NCBI GenBank assembly: GCA_937943575.1
Contig: CALEAV010000004.1
Coordinates: 1-64,000, forward strand
DNA: 64,000 nucleotides
Direction of reading: 5' to 3'
Source of the DNA: an uncultured bacterium
Lineage (GTDB): Bacteria > Desulfobacterota > Desulfobaccia > Desulfobaccales > 0-14-0-80-60-11
The notes below the pieces were generated by a model. That model saw only the letters and a list, made by a program, of their open reading frames with translations, was not told where the DNA came from and made no database searches. The position numbers and the translations under genes are program-made. Shown here piece after piece: positions 9,071 to 18,034 of this stretch (position 1 is its first letter; each line of letters starts with the position of its first letter).

Positions 9071-11215
9071 ATGATGAAGAAATACGTCGTCGAGGTGGGC
9101 GGCCGGGACCTGACCTTTGAGGTGGGGCGGCTGGCCCAGCAGGCCAGCGGCTCGGTCCTGGTCCGCTATGGCGAAAATGCGGTGCTGGCCACCGCGGTGA
9201 TCTCCGAGCAGAAGCGGGAGGGCATCGACTTCCTCCCCCTGACGGTGGATTACATCGAGAAGGCCTATGCCGCCGGCCGCATCCCGGGGGGCTTTTTCCG
9301 GCGGGAGATGGGGCGGCCCAGCGAAAAGGAGACCCTCACCTCCCGGCTCATCGACCGGCCTTTGCGGCCCCTCTTTCCCAAGGGCCTGTTCAATGAGATC
9401 CAGATCATCGCCACGGTGCTCTCCGGCGACCTGGAGATCGACCCGGACATTTCGGCCCTGAACGGGGCGGCCGCGGCCCTGGAGATCTCACCGGCGCCTT
9501 TCCAGGGCCCGGTGGCCGCGGTGCGGGTGGGCAAGGTGGACGGCCGCCTGGTGGTCAACCCCACCAATACCGAGCTCAAGGAAAGCACCCTGAATCTCAT
9601 CGTGGCCGGGGTGCCCGACGGGCTGGTGATGGTGGAGGGCGGCGCCCGCATGGCCACGGAGGACGAAATCCTGGAGGCGCTGTTCTTTGCCCAGGAGCGC
9701 TTGCAGCCCATCCTGGCCACCATCCGGCTCATGGGCGAGGAGGTGGGCAAGGCCAAATGGCCCCTGCCGGAGACCCCCGACTACGGCGATCTGCCGGAGC
9801 GGGTCCGGGAGCTGGCCGAGGCCCGGCTGCTTATGGCCGTAACCCAGCCGGAGAAGAAGGCCCGGCGGGAGGGGGTGGAGGCGCTTTTGCGGGAGGTCCT
9901 GGAGGCCCTGGGGCCCGAGGCCGCCGGCCGGGAGAAGGAGGTGGCCGCCATCTTCCAGGAGCTGCAAAAGAAGGTGGTGCGCCGCTATGTGCTCAGCGAA
10001 AAGCGCCGCATCGACGGCCGCGGCTTCACGGACATCCGGCCCATCTGGGCCGAGGTGGGGATGCTGAGCCGCACCCACGGCTCCGCCATCTTCACCCGGG
10101 GCGAGACCCAGGCGTTGGCGGTGACCACCCTGGGGACGCCCTCGGACGAGCAGCGCATTGAGACCCTGTTGGGCGAGACCTTCAAGTCCTTCATGCTGCA
10201 CTATAACTTCCCGCCCTATTGTGTGGGCGAGGCCCGGATGCTGCGGGGGCCCAGCCGGCGGGAGATCGGGCACGGCGCCCTGGCGGAGCGGGCCATCACC
10301 CCCGTGCTCCCCTCGGCGGAGGAATTCCCTTACACCATCCGCATCGTCTCGGAGGTGCTGTCCTCCAACGGCTCCTCCTCCATGGCCACGGTGTGCGGCA
10401 CCTCCATGGCCCTGATGGATGCCGGCGTGCCGGTGAAGGGCGCGGTGGCCGGGGTGGCCATGGGCCTCATCAAGGAAGGCGGGGAGGTGGCGGTGCTCTC
10501 CGACATCCTGGGGGATGAGGACGCCCTGGGGGACATGGACTTCAAGGTGGCGGGCACGGCGGAGGGCATCACCGCCCTGCAGATGGACATCAAGATGACG
10601 GGCATCACCCGGGAGGTGCTGGCGAAGGCCCTGGCCCAGGCCCGGGAGGCCCGCCTCCATATCCTGGGGGAGATGAACAAGGTCATCGCCGCGCCCTCGC
10701 CGGTCCTCAAGGAGCATGCCCCCAAGATCGTGGTCATCCAGATCAACCCGGAAAAGATCCGGGAGGTCATCGGCCCCGGCGGCAAAATCATCAAGCAGAT
10801 CGTGGCCCAGACCGGGGTCAAGATCGACATCGAGGACGACGGCCGGGTGCATATCTCCTCCCCCACCCAGAAGGCGGCGGACGAAGCCATCCGGATCATC
10901 CGGGAACTCACCGCCGAGGCCGAGGTGGGCGGCATCTACACCGGCAAGGTCAAGAAGATCATGGACTTCGGGGCCTTCGTGGAGATTTTGCCCAACACCG
11001 ACGGACTGGTGCACATCTCCGAGCTGGCGCACCACCGGGTCAAATCCGTCTCCGATGTGCTGAAGGAGGGGGATGAGGTGACGGTGAAGGTGCTGGAGAT
11101 CGACCGGCAGGGCAAGATCCGCCTGTCCCGCAAGGCCCTGCTGCCCCCGGAGCCCAAGTCCTCCCCCCAGGAGCAGCCCAAGAAGGACCGTGTACCGAAA
11201 AAGCGTTCTTCCTAA
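9071..11215 (+). CDS. pnp: polyribonucleotide nucleotidyltransferase (PNPase)
   Basis: 714 residues with the full PNPase layout: first RNase PH domain (1-220), a helical domain, second RNase PH domain (about 305-545), KH domain (IREVIGPGGKIIKQI), and S1 domain (GGIYTGKVKKIMDFGAFVEI). The C-terminal tail is basic. It degrades RNA 3' to 5' using phosphate. The segment FFRREMGRPSEKE of the first core and the catalytic-region residues around GDEDALGDMDFKVAG are conserved. ATGATG offers two starts, 9071 and 9074. The last 26 bases overlap the M16 gene. It stands 18 bases after rpsO, the classical rpsO-pnp pair. Confidence 0.98.
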   Translation: MMKKYVVEVGGRDLTFEVGRLAQQASGSVLVRYGENAVLATAVISEQKREGIDFLPLTVDYIEKAYAAGRIPGGFFRREMGRPSEKETLTSRLIDRPLRPLFPKGLFNEIQIIATVLSGDLEIDPDISALNGAAAALEISPAPFQGPVAAVRVGKVDGRLVVNPTNTELKESTLNLIVAGVPDGLVMVEGGARMATEDEILEALFFAQERLQPILATIRLMGEEVGKAKWPLPETPDYGDLPERVRELAEARLLMAVTQPEKKARREGVEALLREVLEALGPEAAGREKEVAAIFQELQKKVVRRYVLSEKRRIDGRGFTDIRPIWAEVGMLSRTHGSAIFTRGETQALAVTTLGTPSDEQRIETLLGETFKSFMLHYNFPPYCVGEARMLRGPSRREIGHGALAERAITPVLPSAEEFPYTIRIVSEVLSSNGSSSMATVCGTSMALMDAGVPVKGAVAGVAMGLIKEGGEVAVLSDILGDEDALGDMDFKVAGTAEGITALQMDIKMTGITREVLAKALAQAREARLHILGEMNKVIAAPSPVLKEHAPKIVVIQINPEKIREVIGPGGKIIKQIVAQTGVKIDIEDDGRVHISSPTQKAADEAIRIIRELTAEAEVGGIYTGKVKKIMDFGAFVEILPNTDGLVHISELAHHRVKSVSDVLKEGDEVTVKVLEIDRQGKIRLSRKALLPPEPKSSPQEQPKKDRVPKKRSS

Positions 11216-12434
11216 CGGGGTGCGGCTGGTCACCGAGGAGCTGCCCCACTTCCACTCCGTGGCGGTGGGCTTCTGGCTCACGGTGGGGGGGCGGGACGAG
11301 ACTGAGGCGGAGCACGGGCTGTCCCACTTCCTGGAGCACATGGCCTTCAAGGGCACCCCCCGCCGGGACGCCCTGGCCATCGCCCGGGAGGCCGACCGCC
11401 TGGGGGGCTCGGTGAACGCCTTCACCACCAAGGAGTGCACCTGCTACCATGCCCGGGTGCTGGCGGAGCACCTGCCGGTGGCCCTGGACCTGCTGGCCGA
11501 CCTGGTGCTCCAGCCCCTCTACCGGGAGGAGGATCTCGAGCGGGAGCGCCAGGTCATCCTGGAGGAGATCGCCGCCCAGGAGGACAGCCCCGAGGACCTG
11601 GTGCAGGTGGAGTTCGCCCGCCGCTTCTGGCCGGAGCAGGCCCTGGGGCGCCCCCTTTTGGGAGACGCCGAGGATGTCCTCCGGGTCACCCGGGAGGATC
11701 TCCTGAGGTACCGCCTCGCCACTTACCGGCCGGAGCAGTTGCTGGTGGCGGTGGCCGGGCGGGTGCACCACGAGGAGGTCCTGGAGCTGGCCGGCCCGGC
11801 TCTGGCCGCCTTCGCCAACGGCGCTCCGGCCCGCCGGCGGCAGCCCGCGGCGGCGCTGCCGGGCACGCACCTCATCCCCCGGGACCTGGAGCAGGTGCAT
11901 GTCTGTCTGGGCACCGAAGGGCTGGCCGCCGCCGACCCCCGGCGGTTCACCGCCACGGTGCTCCAGACCATCTTAGGGGGCAACATGAGCTCCCGCCTCT
12001 TCCAGGTCATCCGGGAGCAGTTGGGCCTGGCCTACAATATCTACTCTTTCTTAAGCTTTCTCAGCGACACCGGGGTATGGGAGATCGCCGCCGGGGTGAG
12101 CCCCCGGCACCTGCCGGCCCTGCTTCAGGCGGTGTCCCGGGAACTGCGCCGCCTGAGGGAGGAGGGGGTGAGCGAGGCGGAGCTGGCCGCAGCCAAGGAG
12201 TACCTCCGGGGCTCCATTTACCTCCACGCCGAGGAGGTGGAGCAGCGCATGCTCCGGCTGGCCAAGAACGAAATCCACTTCGGCGACTACATCCCCATCG
12301 ACGACGTGGTGGCGGGCCTGTCCCGGGTCAGCGCCGACCAGGTGCAGGAGCTGGCCCGGGAGTTTTTCCAGGCGGAGCGCTGGGGGCTGGCCCTCCTGGG
12401 CCCGGTGACCGCCCCGGGGGAGCTGGAATTTTAG
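11190..12434 (+). CDS. M16 family zinc metallopeptidase (processing-peptidase-like)
   Basis: 414 residues. The inverted zinc motif HxxEH is at residues 46-50 (HFLEH), followed by MAFKGTPRRDA. NAFTTKECTCYHARV and the C-terminal LGLAYNIYSF match the processing-peptidase-like group often encoded right after pnp. The protein lacks a clear signal peptide, so it is probably cytoplasmic. It starts with GTG at 11190 inside the end of pnp, a 26-base overlap in another frame with AAGAAGG as ribosome-binding site, which implies translational coupling. The natural substrate is unknown. Confidence 0.9.
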   Translation: MYRKSVLPNGVRLVTEELPHFHSVAVGFWLTVGGRDETEAEHGLSHFLEHMAFKGTPRRDALAIAREADRLGGSVNAFTTKECTCYHARVLAEHLPVALDLLADLVLQPLYREEDLERERQVILEEIAAQEDSPEDLVQVEFARRFWPEQALGRPLLGDAEDVLRVTREDLLRYRLATYRPEQLLVAVAGRVHHEEVLELAGPALAAFANGAPARRRQPAAALPGTHLIPRDLEQVHVCLGTEGLAAADPRRFTATVLQTILGGNMSSRLFQVIREQLGLAYNIYSFLSFLSDTGVWEIAAGVSPRHLPALLQAVSRELRRLREEGVSEAELAAAKEYLRGSIYLHAEEVEQRMLRLAKNEIHFGDYIPIDDVVAGLSRVSADQVQELAREFFQAERWGLALLGPVTAPGELEF

Positions 12435-12643
12435 GCTGACATGCCGGGGGCCGCGGCGGCAGGGAAGGGAGATCCTGCTGGCCGGGAGGGGGGCGCCGGG
12501 GTCAGGGGCTGACATGCCCGGGAGGGTCGGAAGGGGTGGCCCCGCCTCCCCTCCCCCACCCTGGCCACCCCCGACAGGAGGTCAAGGGAGGGATCGGGGG
12601 GAGGGGAGGGGCTGCGCCCCCGGCCCTCTCTCCCGGAAAAAAA

Positions 12644-12673
12644 GGCCGGGGTTATTACCCCGGCCGCTTTTTT
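12644..12673. terminator. bidirectional Rho-independent terminator
   Basis: A perfect 8-bp stem GGCCGGGG/CCCCGGCC around the loop TTATTA, with six T on the right (12668-12673) and seven A on the left (12637-12643). It ends the plus-strand pnp/M16 transcript and the converging minus-strand operon. The remaining sequence 12435-12732 is G/C homopolymer-rich and holds no gene. Confidence 0.9.
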
Positions 12674-12732
12674 GGGGAAAAGGGACAAGAATCCTCCCCG
12701 GCCCCATTTTTTTCTTGTGCGTTGCCGCCGTC

Positions 12733-12957
12733 CTAATACTCCTCCTCGGCCATGATCCCCTGGTGGATGAACTTGTAGAGGCTGCCGATCCACTCCAGTT
12801 CGTTGGCCAGCTCGGAGTTGGCAAAGATCCACTCGCCGTGCCTGTCCTTGGCGATGATGACGATCTCCTCGATCTCGTCCAGATCCTGGGAGATGCGGTC
12901 CACCACCTCCTGGACCGAGCGCTTGGCTTTTTCAAAGGGGATGATGTTTCTGGTCAT
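12733..12957 (-). CDS. small protein of unknown function
   Basis: 74 residues starting MTRNIIPFEKAKRSVQEV; not recognised. It is acidic, and a predicted amphipathic helix (about 10-32, with the IS-QDLDEIEEIVIIAKD stretch) is followed by GEWIFANSELANELEWIGSLYKFIHQG. No membrane segment, signal peptide or metal motif is seen. The ATG at 12957 is preceded by GGAG. It is the last gene before the bidirectional terminator. It lies 65 bases past the hydrolase stop, so it may be read from the same transcript. Codon use resembles its neighbours, supporting a real gene. Confidence 0.65.
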   Translation of the reverse strand: MTRNIIPFEKAKRSVQEVVDRISQDLDEIEEIVIIAKDRHGEWIFANSELANELEWIGSLYKFIHQGIMAEEEY

Positions 12958-13022
12958 GGTGCTCCGTGGCTCCGGGGATGGGTGAGGGGGAGGGCAGCCT
13001 GAAGGCCCCGCTGACAACCCTT

Positions 13023-13835
13023 TTATGTGTCATTTTTCCCCGCCGCGGCCAAAAAAGCAATGAGTATTTCCGCGGTGGCCTCGGGGGCCTCCTCCTGGGG
13101 GGCGTGGCCCACCTGGGGCAGCAGGTGCAACTCCGCCTGAGGGAGGAGGGCCTGCAGTTCCGTGGCCTGGGAGGCCGGCAGGATGCGGTCCTCCCGGCCC
13201 CAGATGAGGCTCACCGGCTGGTGAATCCGGGCCAGCAGGCGCCGGACCTCCTCCGGGGGCCAGGGGTCGTTCTCCCGGGCCAGGCGCATGAGCCCCAGGC
13301 GGTTGGCCAGCGGCCGGAAGGTGGGGGCATAGCCGGCCACCACCTCCGGGGTGAGGAGCTCCTGGCGATGATAAGCCAGCTTCAACCCCAACGGCACAAT
13401 CCAGGGTCCCAGGGCCAGGGCGGTGAGGCGGCCCAGGAGGGGCAGGCGCAGGGGCTGAAAGAGGAGGGGGTAGCGCCGCACCATCACCGCCGGGGCCAAG
13501 AGCGCCAGGGCCGCAACCCGCGCCGGCGCCTGGGCGGCCAGGAGCACCGCCAGGCCGCCTCCCAGGGAGTTGCCCACCACGGCGCAGGTGGCCACGCCCC
13601 GGCGGTCCAGGAGGGTCAGGAGGCCGGCCGCCAGGGTCTGAAGGCGGAAGTCCGGGGTGGCGGCGGCGGGGGTGGCACCGTGGGCCGGCAGGTCCGGGGC
13701 CAGCAGATGAAAGCGGGGGGCCAGCCGGGGGAGAAGCTCCCGCCAGGAAAAGCTGCAGGCCCCCAGTCCGTGAAGGAGCAGGACCGGGGGCCCGGCCCCC
13801 GCCTCGAGACAATGCCAGGGGCCGAAACCGCTCAT
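13023..13835 (-). CDS. alpha/beta-fold hydrolase
   Basis: 270 residues. The oxyanion segment LLLHGLG is near residue 20 and the nucleophile elbow is GNSLGG. The acid is probably the Asp of IWGREDRILP, and the His that of VGHAPQEEAPE. A helical cap of about 60 residues (about 130-190) lies between. Likely an esterase, lipase or C-C hydrolase acting on small molecules; the substrate is unknown. Its ATG overlaps the stop of the preceding 578-residue gene (ATGA), so it is translationally coupled to that protein of unknown function. A longer frame upstream is low-complexity out-of-frame reading and is not used. Confidence 0.88.
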   Translation of the reverse strand: MSGFGPWHCLEAGAGPPVLLLHGLGACSFSWRELLPRLAPRFHLLAPDLPAHGATPAAATPDFRLQTLAAGLLTLLDRRGVATCAVVGNSLGGGLAVLLAAQAPARVAALALLAPAVMVRRYPLLFQPLRLPLLGRLTALALGPWIVPLGLKLAYHRQELLTPEVVAGYAPTFRPLANRLGLMRLARENDPWPPEEVRRLLARIHQPVSLIWGREDRILPASQATELQALLPQAELHLLPQVGHAPQEEAPEATAEILIAFLAAAGKNDT

Positions 13836-15568
13836 GAGGTCTCCGGCTGCGGCCCCAGGGAGTCGGTGCGAGGCACCACCACCGGCAGGACCACCCCCTG
13901 GGCTGCCTCCTGCCGGATGAGGGAGTGCTGCTGCGCCAGATCCTCCACCAGTCGCTGTCCCAGAATAAGCAGGCGCCAGACCCGGTGGCGGTAGGGCAGG
14001 GCGGGGGGCGTCTTCAGCTCCCGGAGGCGCCGGAAATAGGGATAGTCCAGCAATTCCTCCCACAAGGTCAAAAATTTCCGGAAGAGGTCCGGGTAAAAGT
14101 AGGGGAGCTCCTCTTTTTTCTCCTCCAGGAAGGCCACCGCCCCGGAGATGCGCTGCAGGGGGGCCAGGCGGCGGCTGTCGCCGGGTTTGCGCACCAGTTT
14201 CTCCAACTGATGGAGCTGATGCGCCTGGTTGAGGTAGACCATCTGCCGCAGGGCCTCCCGGTGCAGGTCCGCATGCCGGGCAAAGGCCTCCTTGTGCTCC
14301 CGGCTGAGGAGGTAGCCGTTCAACAGCCGGCGGATGGCCTCAAAGGACTCGTCGCTGTAGGTGGCCAGCCGGCGGGCGTTCTTGGCCAGCCAGGCCGCCA
14401 AAAATTTCAGGCGCTCCTCATGAGTTTTCGGCGCGGTGAGAAGTTCCGAGCGCTTGTACACGATGGAGCCCAGATACTCGCCCCGGACGATGTCGGTGAG
14501 GTCCTTGAGGAAGCGCCGGGTGTCCTTGAGGATGTTGATGCCGGTTTCCCGGCCGCCGTGGTGGGGATGGATGATCTCCTGGGCGACCACCGACAGGGCC
14601 CGCTCCTCCAGGATGTTGTTTTTGTTGTATTTGTGCTGCTGGTAGGTCACCTTGAGGATGAGGGCCCGGCGCTCCGGGTCCACATAGAAGCCCCGGTCCA
14701 GAAGGGAGGTGTGGCGCTCGGCCAGGGACGGGGGCAACGCCACCAGGGCCACCTTCTCCACCAGGGGGTACTTTTTCACCTCAAAGCCCGACAGGCTGGT
14801 GATGGTGCGGTCCGAGGAGCCCAGAACCTTGATGAGGTAGGACTCCTTGAGGCGGGAGAGCTTGCGGGCGAACATGGCGGCGGAGGTGCGGCGCTCGGCG
14901 GCGATGGGAAACCCGTAGAGCTCCATGAGGAACTGGTAGACGAAATCCCGCTCCCGCTCATAGAGGTCGTTGTCCAGCTTTTTGAATTTGCCCAGCTCCC
15001 GGCCGAAGGTCTTGATCTCGGCGTCCAGGTCCGAGGGGAAGGAGGCATACACCCCCAGGAGACGGAAGTGGCCCTGTTCGTCCTTGGCGATCACCTGGGC
15101 CCGGTCCATGTGCAGGAGATAGGGGAGGAGATCATCGTAGTTGGCCAGGTCGGTGACGTCCCGATGGGCAAAACGCTGCCGGAATTGGGGCCTGAGCTCC
15201 CGGTCCAGATGCGGAGCGATCTTTTCCAGGTTCTCCCGGTGGCGCTTTTTGCCTTCGTAGTGGGGGTGGAGGAGTTCAAACTGAAAGATCTCCTCCTGGT
15301 AGGAGAGGGGGCGGTTGAAGGCCACCAGGGAAAAGCCGGGAAGGTCACGGAATTCATAGAAATTCTTTTCAAAGGAAGGCAGCAGTTCCCGGGGTTCCAC
15401 CAGGGGGTAGTCAGCGCGGTAGGGGGCCAGAAGGCCGTGGCGGATGTGGAGATATTCCAGAAATTCCTTGAGGACCTGGCGGTCGCGGATGGGGGCCTCG
15501 CCCTTGAGATAGGCGGCGAGCTTGAGGTTGTTGATGGTGGCCTCCCGGAAAAACTCGCCCTCCGCCAT
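13832..15568 (-). CDS. large conserved-looking protein of unknown function
   Basis: 578 residues; no named domain recognised. It has no signal peptide or membrane segment and is rich in charged residues (many Arg, Lys, Glu). It reads as mostly alpha-helical, with a central mixed region (LIKVLGSSDRTITSLSG; YPLVEKVALVALPPSL). It includes an odd histidine-rich stretch EIIHPHHGGRETGINIL near residue 340. Aromatic and charged residues are distributed as in a folded protein, and codon use matches the neighbours. It overlaps the yjbQ-like gene upstream (TGATG) and the hydrolase downstream (ATGA), so all are made together. Function unknown. Confidence 0.75.
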   Translation of the reverse strand: MAEGEFFREATINNLKLAAYLKGEAPIRDRQVLKEFLEYLHIRHGLLAPYRADYPLVEPRELLPSFEKNFYEFRDLPGFSLVAFNRPLSYQEEIFQFELLHPHYEGKKRHRENLEKIAPHLDRELRPQFRQRFAHRDVTDLANYDDLLPYLLHMDRAQVIAKDEQGHFRLLGVYASFPSDLDAEIKTFGRELGKFKKLDNDLYERERDFVYQFLMELYGFPIAAERRTSAAMFARKLSRLKESYLIKVLGSSDRTITSLSGFEVKKYPLVEKVALVALPPSLAERHTSLLDRGFYVDPERRALILKVTYQQHKYNKNNILEERALSVVAQEIIHPHHGGRETGINILKDTRRFLKDLTDIVRGEYLGSIVYKRSELLTAPKTHEERLKFLAAWLAKNARRLATYSDESFEAIRRLLNGYLLSREHKEAFARHADLHREALRQMVYLNQAHQLHQLEKLVRKPGDSRRLAPLQRISGAVAFLEEKKEELPYFYPDLFRKFLTLWEELLDYPYFRRLRELKTPPALPYRHRVWRLLILGQRLVEDLAQQHSLIRQEAAQGVVLPVVVPRTDSLGPQPETS

Positions 15569-15966
15569 CAGCCCTCGCGTATTTTGATATGCACCTTGCG
15601 GGTGCGGGGCCCGTCGAATTCACAGAAGAAGATGCCCTGCCAGGTCCCCAACAGCAGCCTGCCGCCGGTGATGATCACTGTGAGATCCGGCCCCACCAGG
15701 GAGGCCTTGATGTGGGCCGGGGAGTTGCCCTCCAGGTGGCGGTAGGCCTCCCGGTCGCTGATGATCTTGTTCAGCACCATGAGGATGTCCGCCCTGACGG
15801 TGGGATCGGCATTCTCGTTGATGGTGACCGCCGCGGTGGTGTGGGGCACAAAGAGGTGGCAGAGGCCTTCGGTGACCCCGCTGCCCCGCACCGCCTCGGC
15901 CACCTGGAAGGTGATGTCGATGAACTCGGTCTGGGAGCCGGTGCGCACCGTCAGGGTGGTCAGCAT
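15568..15966 (-). CDS. YjbQ (UPF0047) family protein
   Basis: 132 residues with the family signature: FVPHTTAAVTINENADPTVRADI, with the conserved His and Asn, then GNSPAHIKASLVGP and GTWQGIFFCEFDGPR. The fold is a compact trimeric beta-barrel; some members have weak thiamine-phosphate synthase activity in vitro, but the physiological role is unsettled. The ATG at 15966, two bases after the preceding stop and following GAGGAAG, is preferred over a GTG six bases upstream. It is embedded in the pyrR-led operon between two proteins of unknown function. Confidence 0.92.
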   Translation of the reverse strand: MLTTLTVRTGSQTEFIDITFQVAEAVRGSGVTEGLCHLFVPHTTAAVTINENADPTVRADILMVLNKIISDREAYRHLEGNSPAHIKASLVGPDLTVIITGGRLLLGTWQGIFFCEFDGPRTRKVHIKIREG

Positions 15967-15968
15967 GG

Positions 15969-17186
15969 TCACTTCCTCACCAGAAGGGGGGAGCCCGCAG
16001 GCGGCGCCACCAAGCCGGGAGACGGGGGCGCCTGGGACTCCCGGGCCCGTCTCAGGGCGGCGTGAACCAGAGCCAGCAGAAAGGGGCTTTCCCCCAGAAG
16101 GGGGCTTTTCTGGGGGAGAGCCAGGTCCTGGGCCGCCGCCTTCAGGGCCCGGGCCTCCCGCCCGAGCTGGCGGAGGTGGCAGTAATACGCCTGATGCAGG
16201 AGGCGCCGGCGGAGGAGCTCCCGGCTCGTCGGGGGGAAGAGCTCCCGGACCGCCTCCTCCAGGATGGCTTCCCGCCGGGCCTGCTTCTGGTGCTCCGCCA
16301 GGATCAGGGGGCTGGTCTCCGCCTCCATGAGCTTGGCGAGCCAGGGGGCGAGCCGGGACGGCTCCGGCAGCCAGGAGTGAAACCAGGGGTGGCGGGCCAG
16401 CTCCCGGGCCTCATCGAGGGCGGGGGCCAGCTCCCGGTCGCTCACCGCCGGCATCGCCGTCTCCGGGTCCGGCGCCTCCTCGGGGCGGCCCAGGCGGCGC
16501 CAGAGACGGTCCCGGATGGCGGCATACTCGGCCGCTGCGGCCGCCTCCGGATTGAGGGCGTAGGCCTCCTCCAGGAGACGGACGGCGTAGGCCGGCGGCG
16601 CCTCGGCCCACTCGGAGAGGCCCTGCTGCGCCAGGCTGTCCCTGAGCTCCTGGCGCTGGGCCCGGTTGGCCGCCAGGTTGTGGAACTCCACAATGCCTGC
16701 GGTGTCGCTCAGGCGGGCCACCACCACGGTGCCCCCCAGGACCGCCCGGCTGCCCTCCAAAACGAGGAAGCGCTCCCCGGGCCCGAAAATCGGGGTCACC
16801 CGGGCCGCCACCTCCGGGGCCGGGGCCGGCCGGGGGGCGGCGTCGGGAGCGGGCGGGAGGTCCGCCGGCACCGGGATGCCCCGGGTCTTCAGGCGGTGCA
16901 GGGCCTTTTTCAGGGCCTTGCGGATCCGGGGGTCCGCCTCCCCGCCGAAGAGGGCGGCCAGAAGCGGCGGCACCCCGGGGTGGCGCAGCTCCGCCAGGGC
17001 GGCGATAAGGTGCTCCGGCCAGCCCGGGTCCGGTTCCGGCGCCCCCACCCGGGCCAGCAGTTCCTCCACCGGGAGCCCCACCTCCAGGCCGCGGCGCACC
17101 TCCTCCGTCAGCGCCGCCAGCCGGGCGGCGGCCTCCGGGGAGAGGGGCGGCAGGGGCGGCGAGGCTTTCTTGCGGCCGGCGCTCAT
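15969..17186 (-). CDS. protein of unknown function, Ala/Leu/Arg-rich helical
   Basis: 405 residues; not recognised. The first 100 residues look like helical HEAT-type repeats (ELRHPGVPPLLAALFGG; RIRKALKKALHRLKTRG). A Pro/Ala linker covers about 105-130. A mixed region near 130-190 includes FLVLEGSRAVLGGTVVVARLSDTAGIVEF, which could be a small beta domain. The C-terminal half is helical with many Arg and Glu. No catalytic motif, signal peptide or membrane segment is seen. It overlaps pyrR upstream (ATGA) and ends two bases before the yjbQ-like start, so it is part of the same operon. Confidence 0.72.
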   Translation of the reverse strand: MSAGRKKASPPLPPLSPEAAARLAALTEEVRRGLEVGLPVEELLARVGAPEPDPGWPEHLIAALAELRHPGVPPLLAALFGGEADPRIRKALKKALHRLKTRGIPVPADLPPAPDAAPRPAPAPEVAARVTPIFGPGERFLVLEGSRAVLGGTVVVARLSDTAGIVEFHNLAANRAQRQELRDSLAQQGLSEWAEAPPAYAVRLLEEAYALNPEAAAAAEYAAIRDRLWRRLGRPEEAPDPETAMPAVSDRELAPALDEARELARHPWFHSWLPEPSRLAPWLAKLMEAETSPLILAEHQKQARREAILEEAVRELFPPTSRELLRRRLLHQAYYCHLRQLGREARALKAAAQDLALPQKSPLLGESPFLLALVHAALRRARESQAPPSPGLVAPPAGSPLLVRK

Positions 17187-17737
17187 GGGCGTTCCGGATG
17201 CCCGGATTCGATGGCCACCGCGTCGTCCCGGCCCATTTCCCTGAGGTAGACGTTCACCCGCTGCTCCGGGGGCAGTTCCATCCTCAGGCCCACGAAATCC
17301 GGGCAGATGGGGAGCTCCCGGCCGCCCCGGTCCACCAGCACCGCCAGGCGGATGCGCCTGGGCCGGCCATAGTCCATCAGGGCATCCAGGGCGGCCCGGA
17401 CGGTGCGGCCGGTGAAGAGCACATCGTCCACCAGCAGCACCTCCTGATCGTCGATGGAGCCGGGGAGCTCCGTCTTGCCCACCAGGGGTTTGTGGCTGAT
17501 GCGGGTCCAGTCGTCGCGGTAGAGGGTGATATCCAGGACCCCCACCTTGAGGGGTGTGGCGGCGCGGCGGCTGAGGAGGTCCGCCAGGCGCTGGGCCAGA
17601 AAGGCGCCGCCGGTGCGGATGCCCACCACCACCAGGTCGGCCGGGTGGGGGCAGGCCGCATGAACCTCCTCGGCCAGGCGCTCCAGGGTGGCGGTGAGCT
17701 CGGCCGCCGACAGGGCCAGACGCGTGTCCACAACCAT
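17183..17737 (-). CDS. pyrR: PyrR bifunctional protein (pyr regulator / uracil phosphoribosyltransferase)
   Basis: 184 residues with the type I phosphoribosyltransferase fold. The PRPP-binding motif VLLVDDVLFTGRTVRAALDAL is clear, as are VVGIRTGGAFLAQRLA and LDITLYRDD, all typical of PyrR. In many bacteria PyrR binds pyr mRNA in response to UMP and also has uracil phosphoribosyltransferase activity. Here it leads an operon without pyrimidine genes, and no PyrR-binding leader was identified nearby, so its RNA target must be elsewhere or its enzymatic role dominates. It starts with ATG and overlaps the next gene by four bases. Confidence 0.93.
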   Translation of the reverse strand: MVVDTRLALSAAELTATLERLAEEVHAACPHPADLVVVGIRTGGAFLAQRLADLLSRRAATPLKVGVLDITLYRDDWTRISHKPLVGKTELPGSIDDQEVLLVDDVLFTGRTVRAALDALMDYGRPRRIRLAVLVDRGGRELPICPDFVGLRMELPPEQRVNVYLREMGRDDAVAIESGHPERP

Positions 17738-17769
17738 GGGGGTTGATCCTCTTTTGTAAAAATTACCTT

Positions 17770-17798
17770 ACCTTACCACGGTCAGCGCCGCTTGACAA
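17770..17798 (-). promoter_or_regulatory. probable promoter of the pyrR operon
   Basis: On the minus strand TTGTCA (17798-17793), 17 bases, TAAGGT (17775-17770), about 33 bases before the pyrR ATG. The TAAGG unit is repeated directly after the -10, so the exact -10 could shift by five bases. Confidence 0.5.
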
Positions 17799-17841
17799 GC
17801 TTGCCCACCGGGCACGGGAAAAGGGATTGCGCAGCTGGCGC

Positions 17842-17870
17842 TTTATTTCCTCACCATTCCCCCGTATAAT
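17842..17870 (+). promoter_or_regulatory. possible promoter for the J-domain gene
   Basis: A perfect TATAAT at 17865-17870 lies 17 bases from a weak TTTATT (17842-17847). It would drive the J-domain gene 165 bases downstream. The -35 is poor, so this rests mainly on the -10. The rest of 17738-18034 holds a short palindrome CCCCTTGTCAAGGGG (about 17918-17933) and no gene. Confidence 0.4.
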
Positions 17871-18034
17871 GGGTCACCAAGAAATCGGGGTCGTCAAATC
17901 CGTCCCCGTCCTTCCTCCCCTTGTCAAGGGGGGGCCATGATGAGGGGCGGAGGTCACCACGGCTTTGGCCTGCGAGGCGGGGAGCTCCTGGGGCCGTGGC
18001 CCGAAATCCGCCTGCCGCCTCGCCCGGAGGTGCC

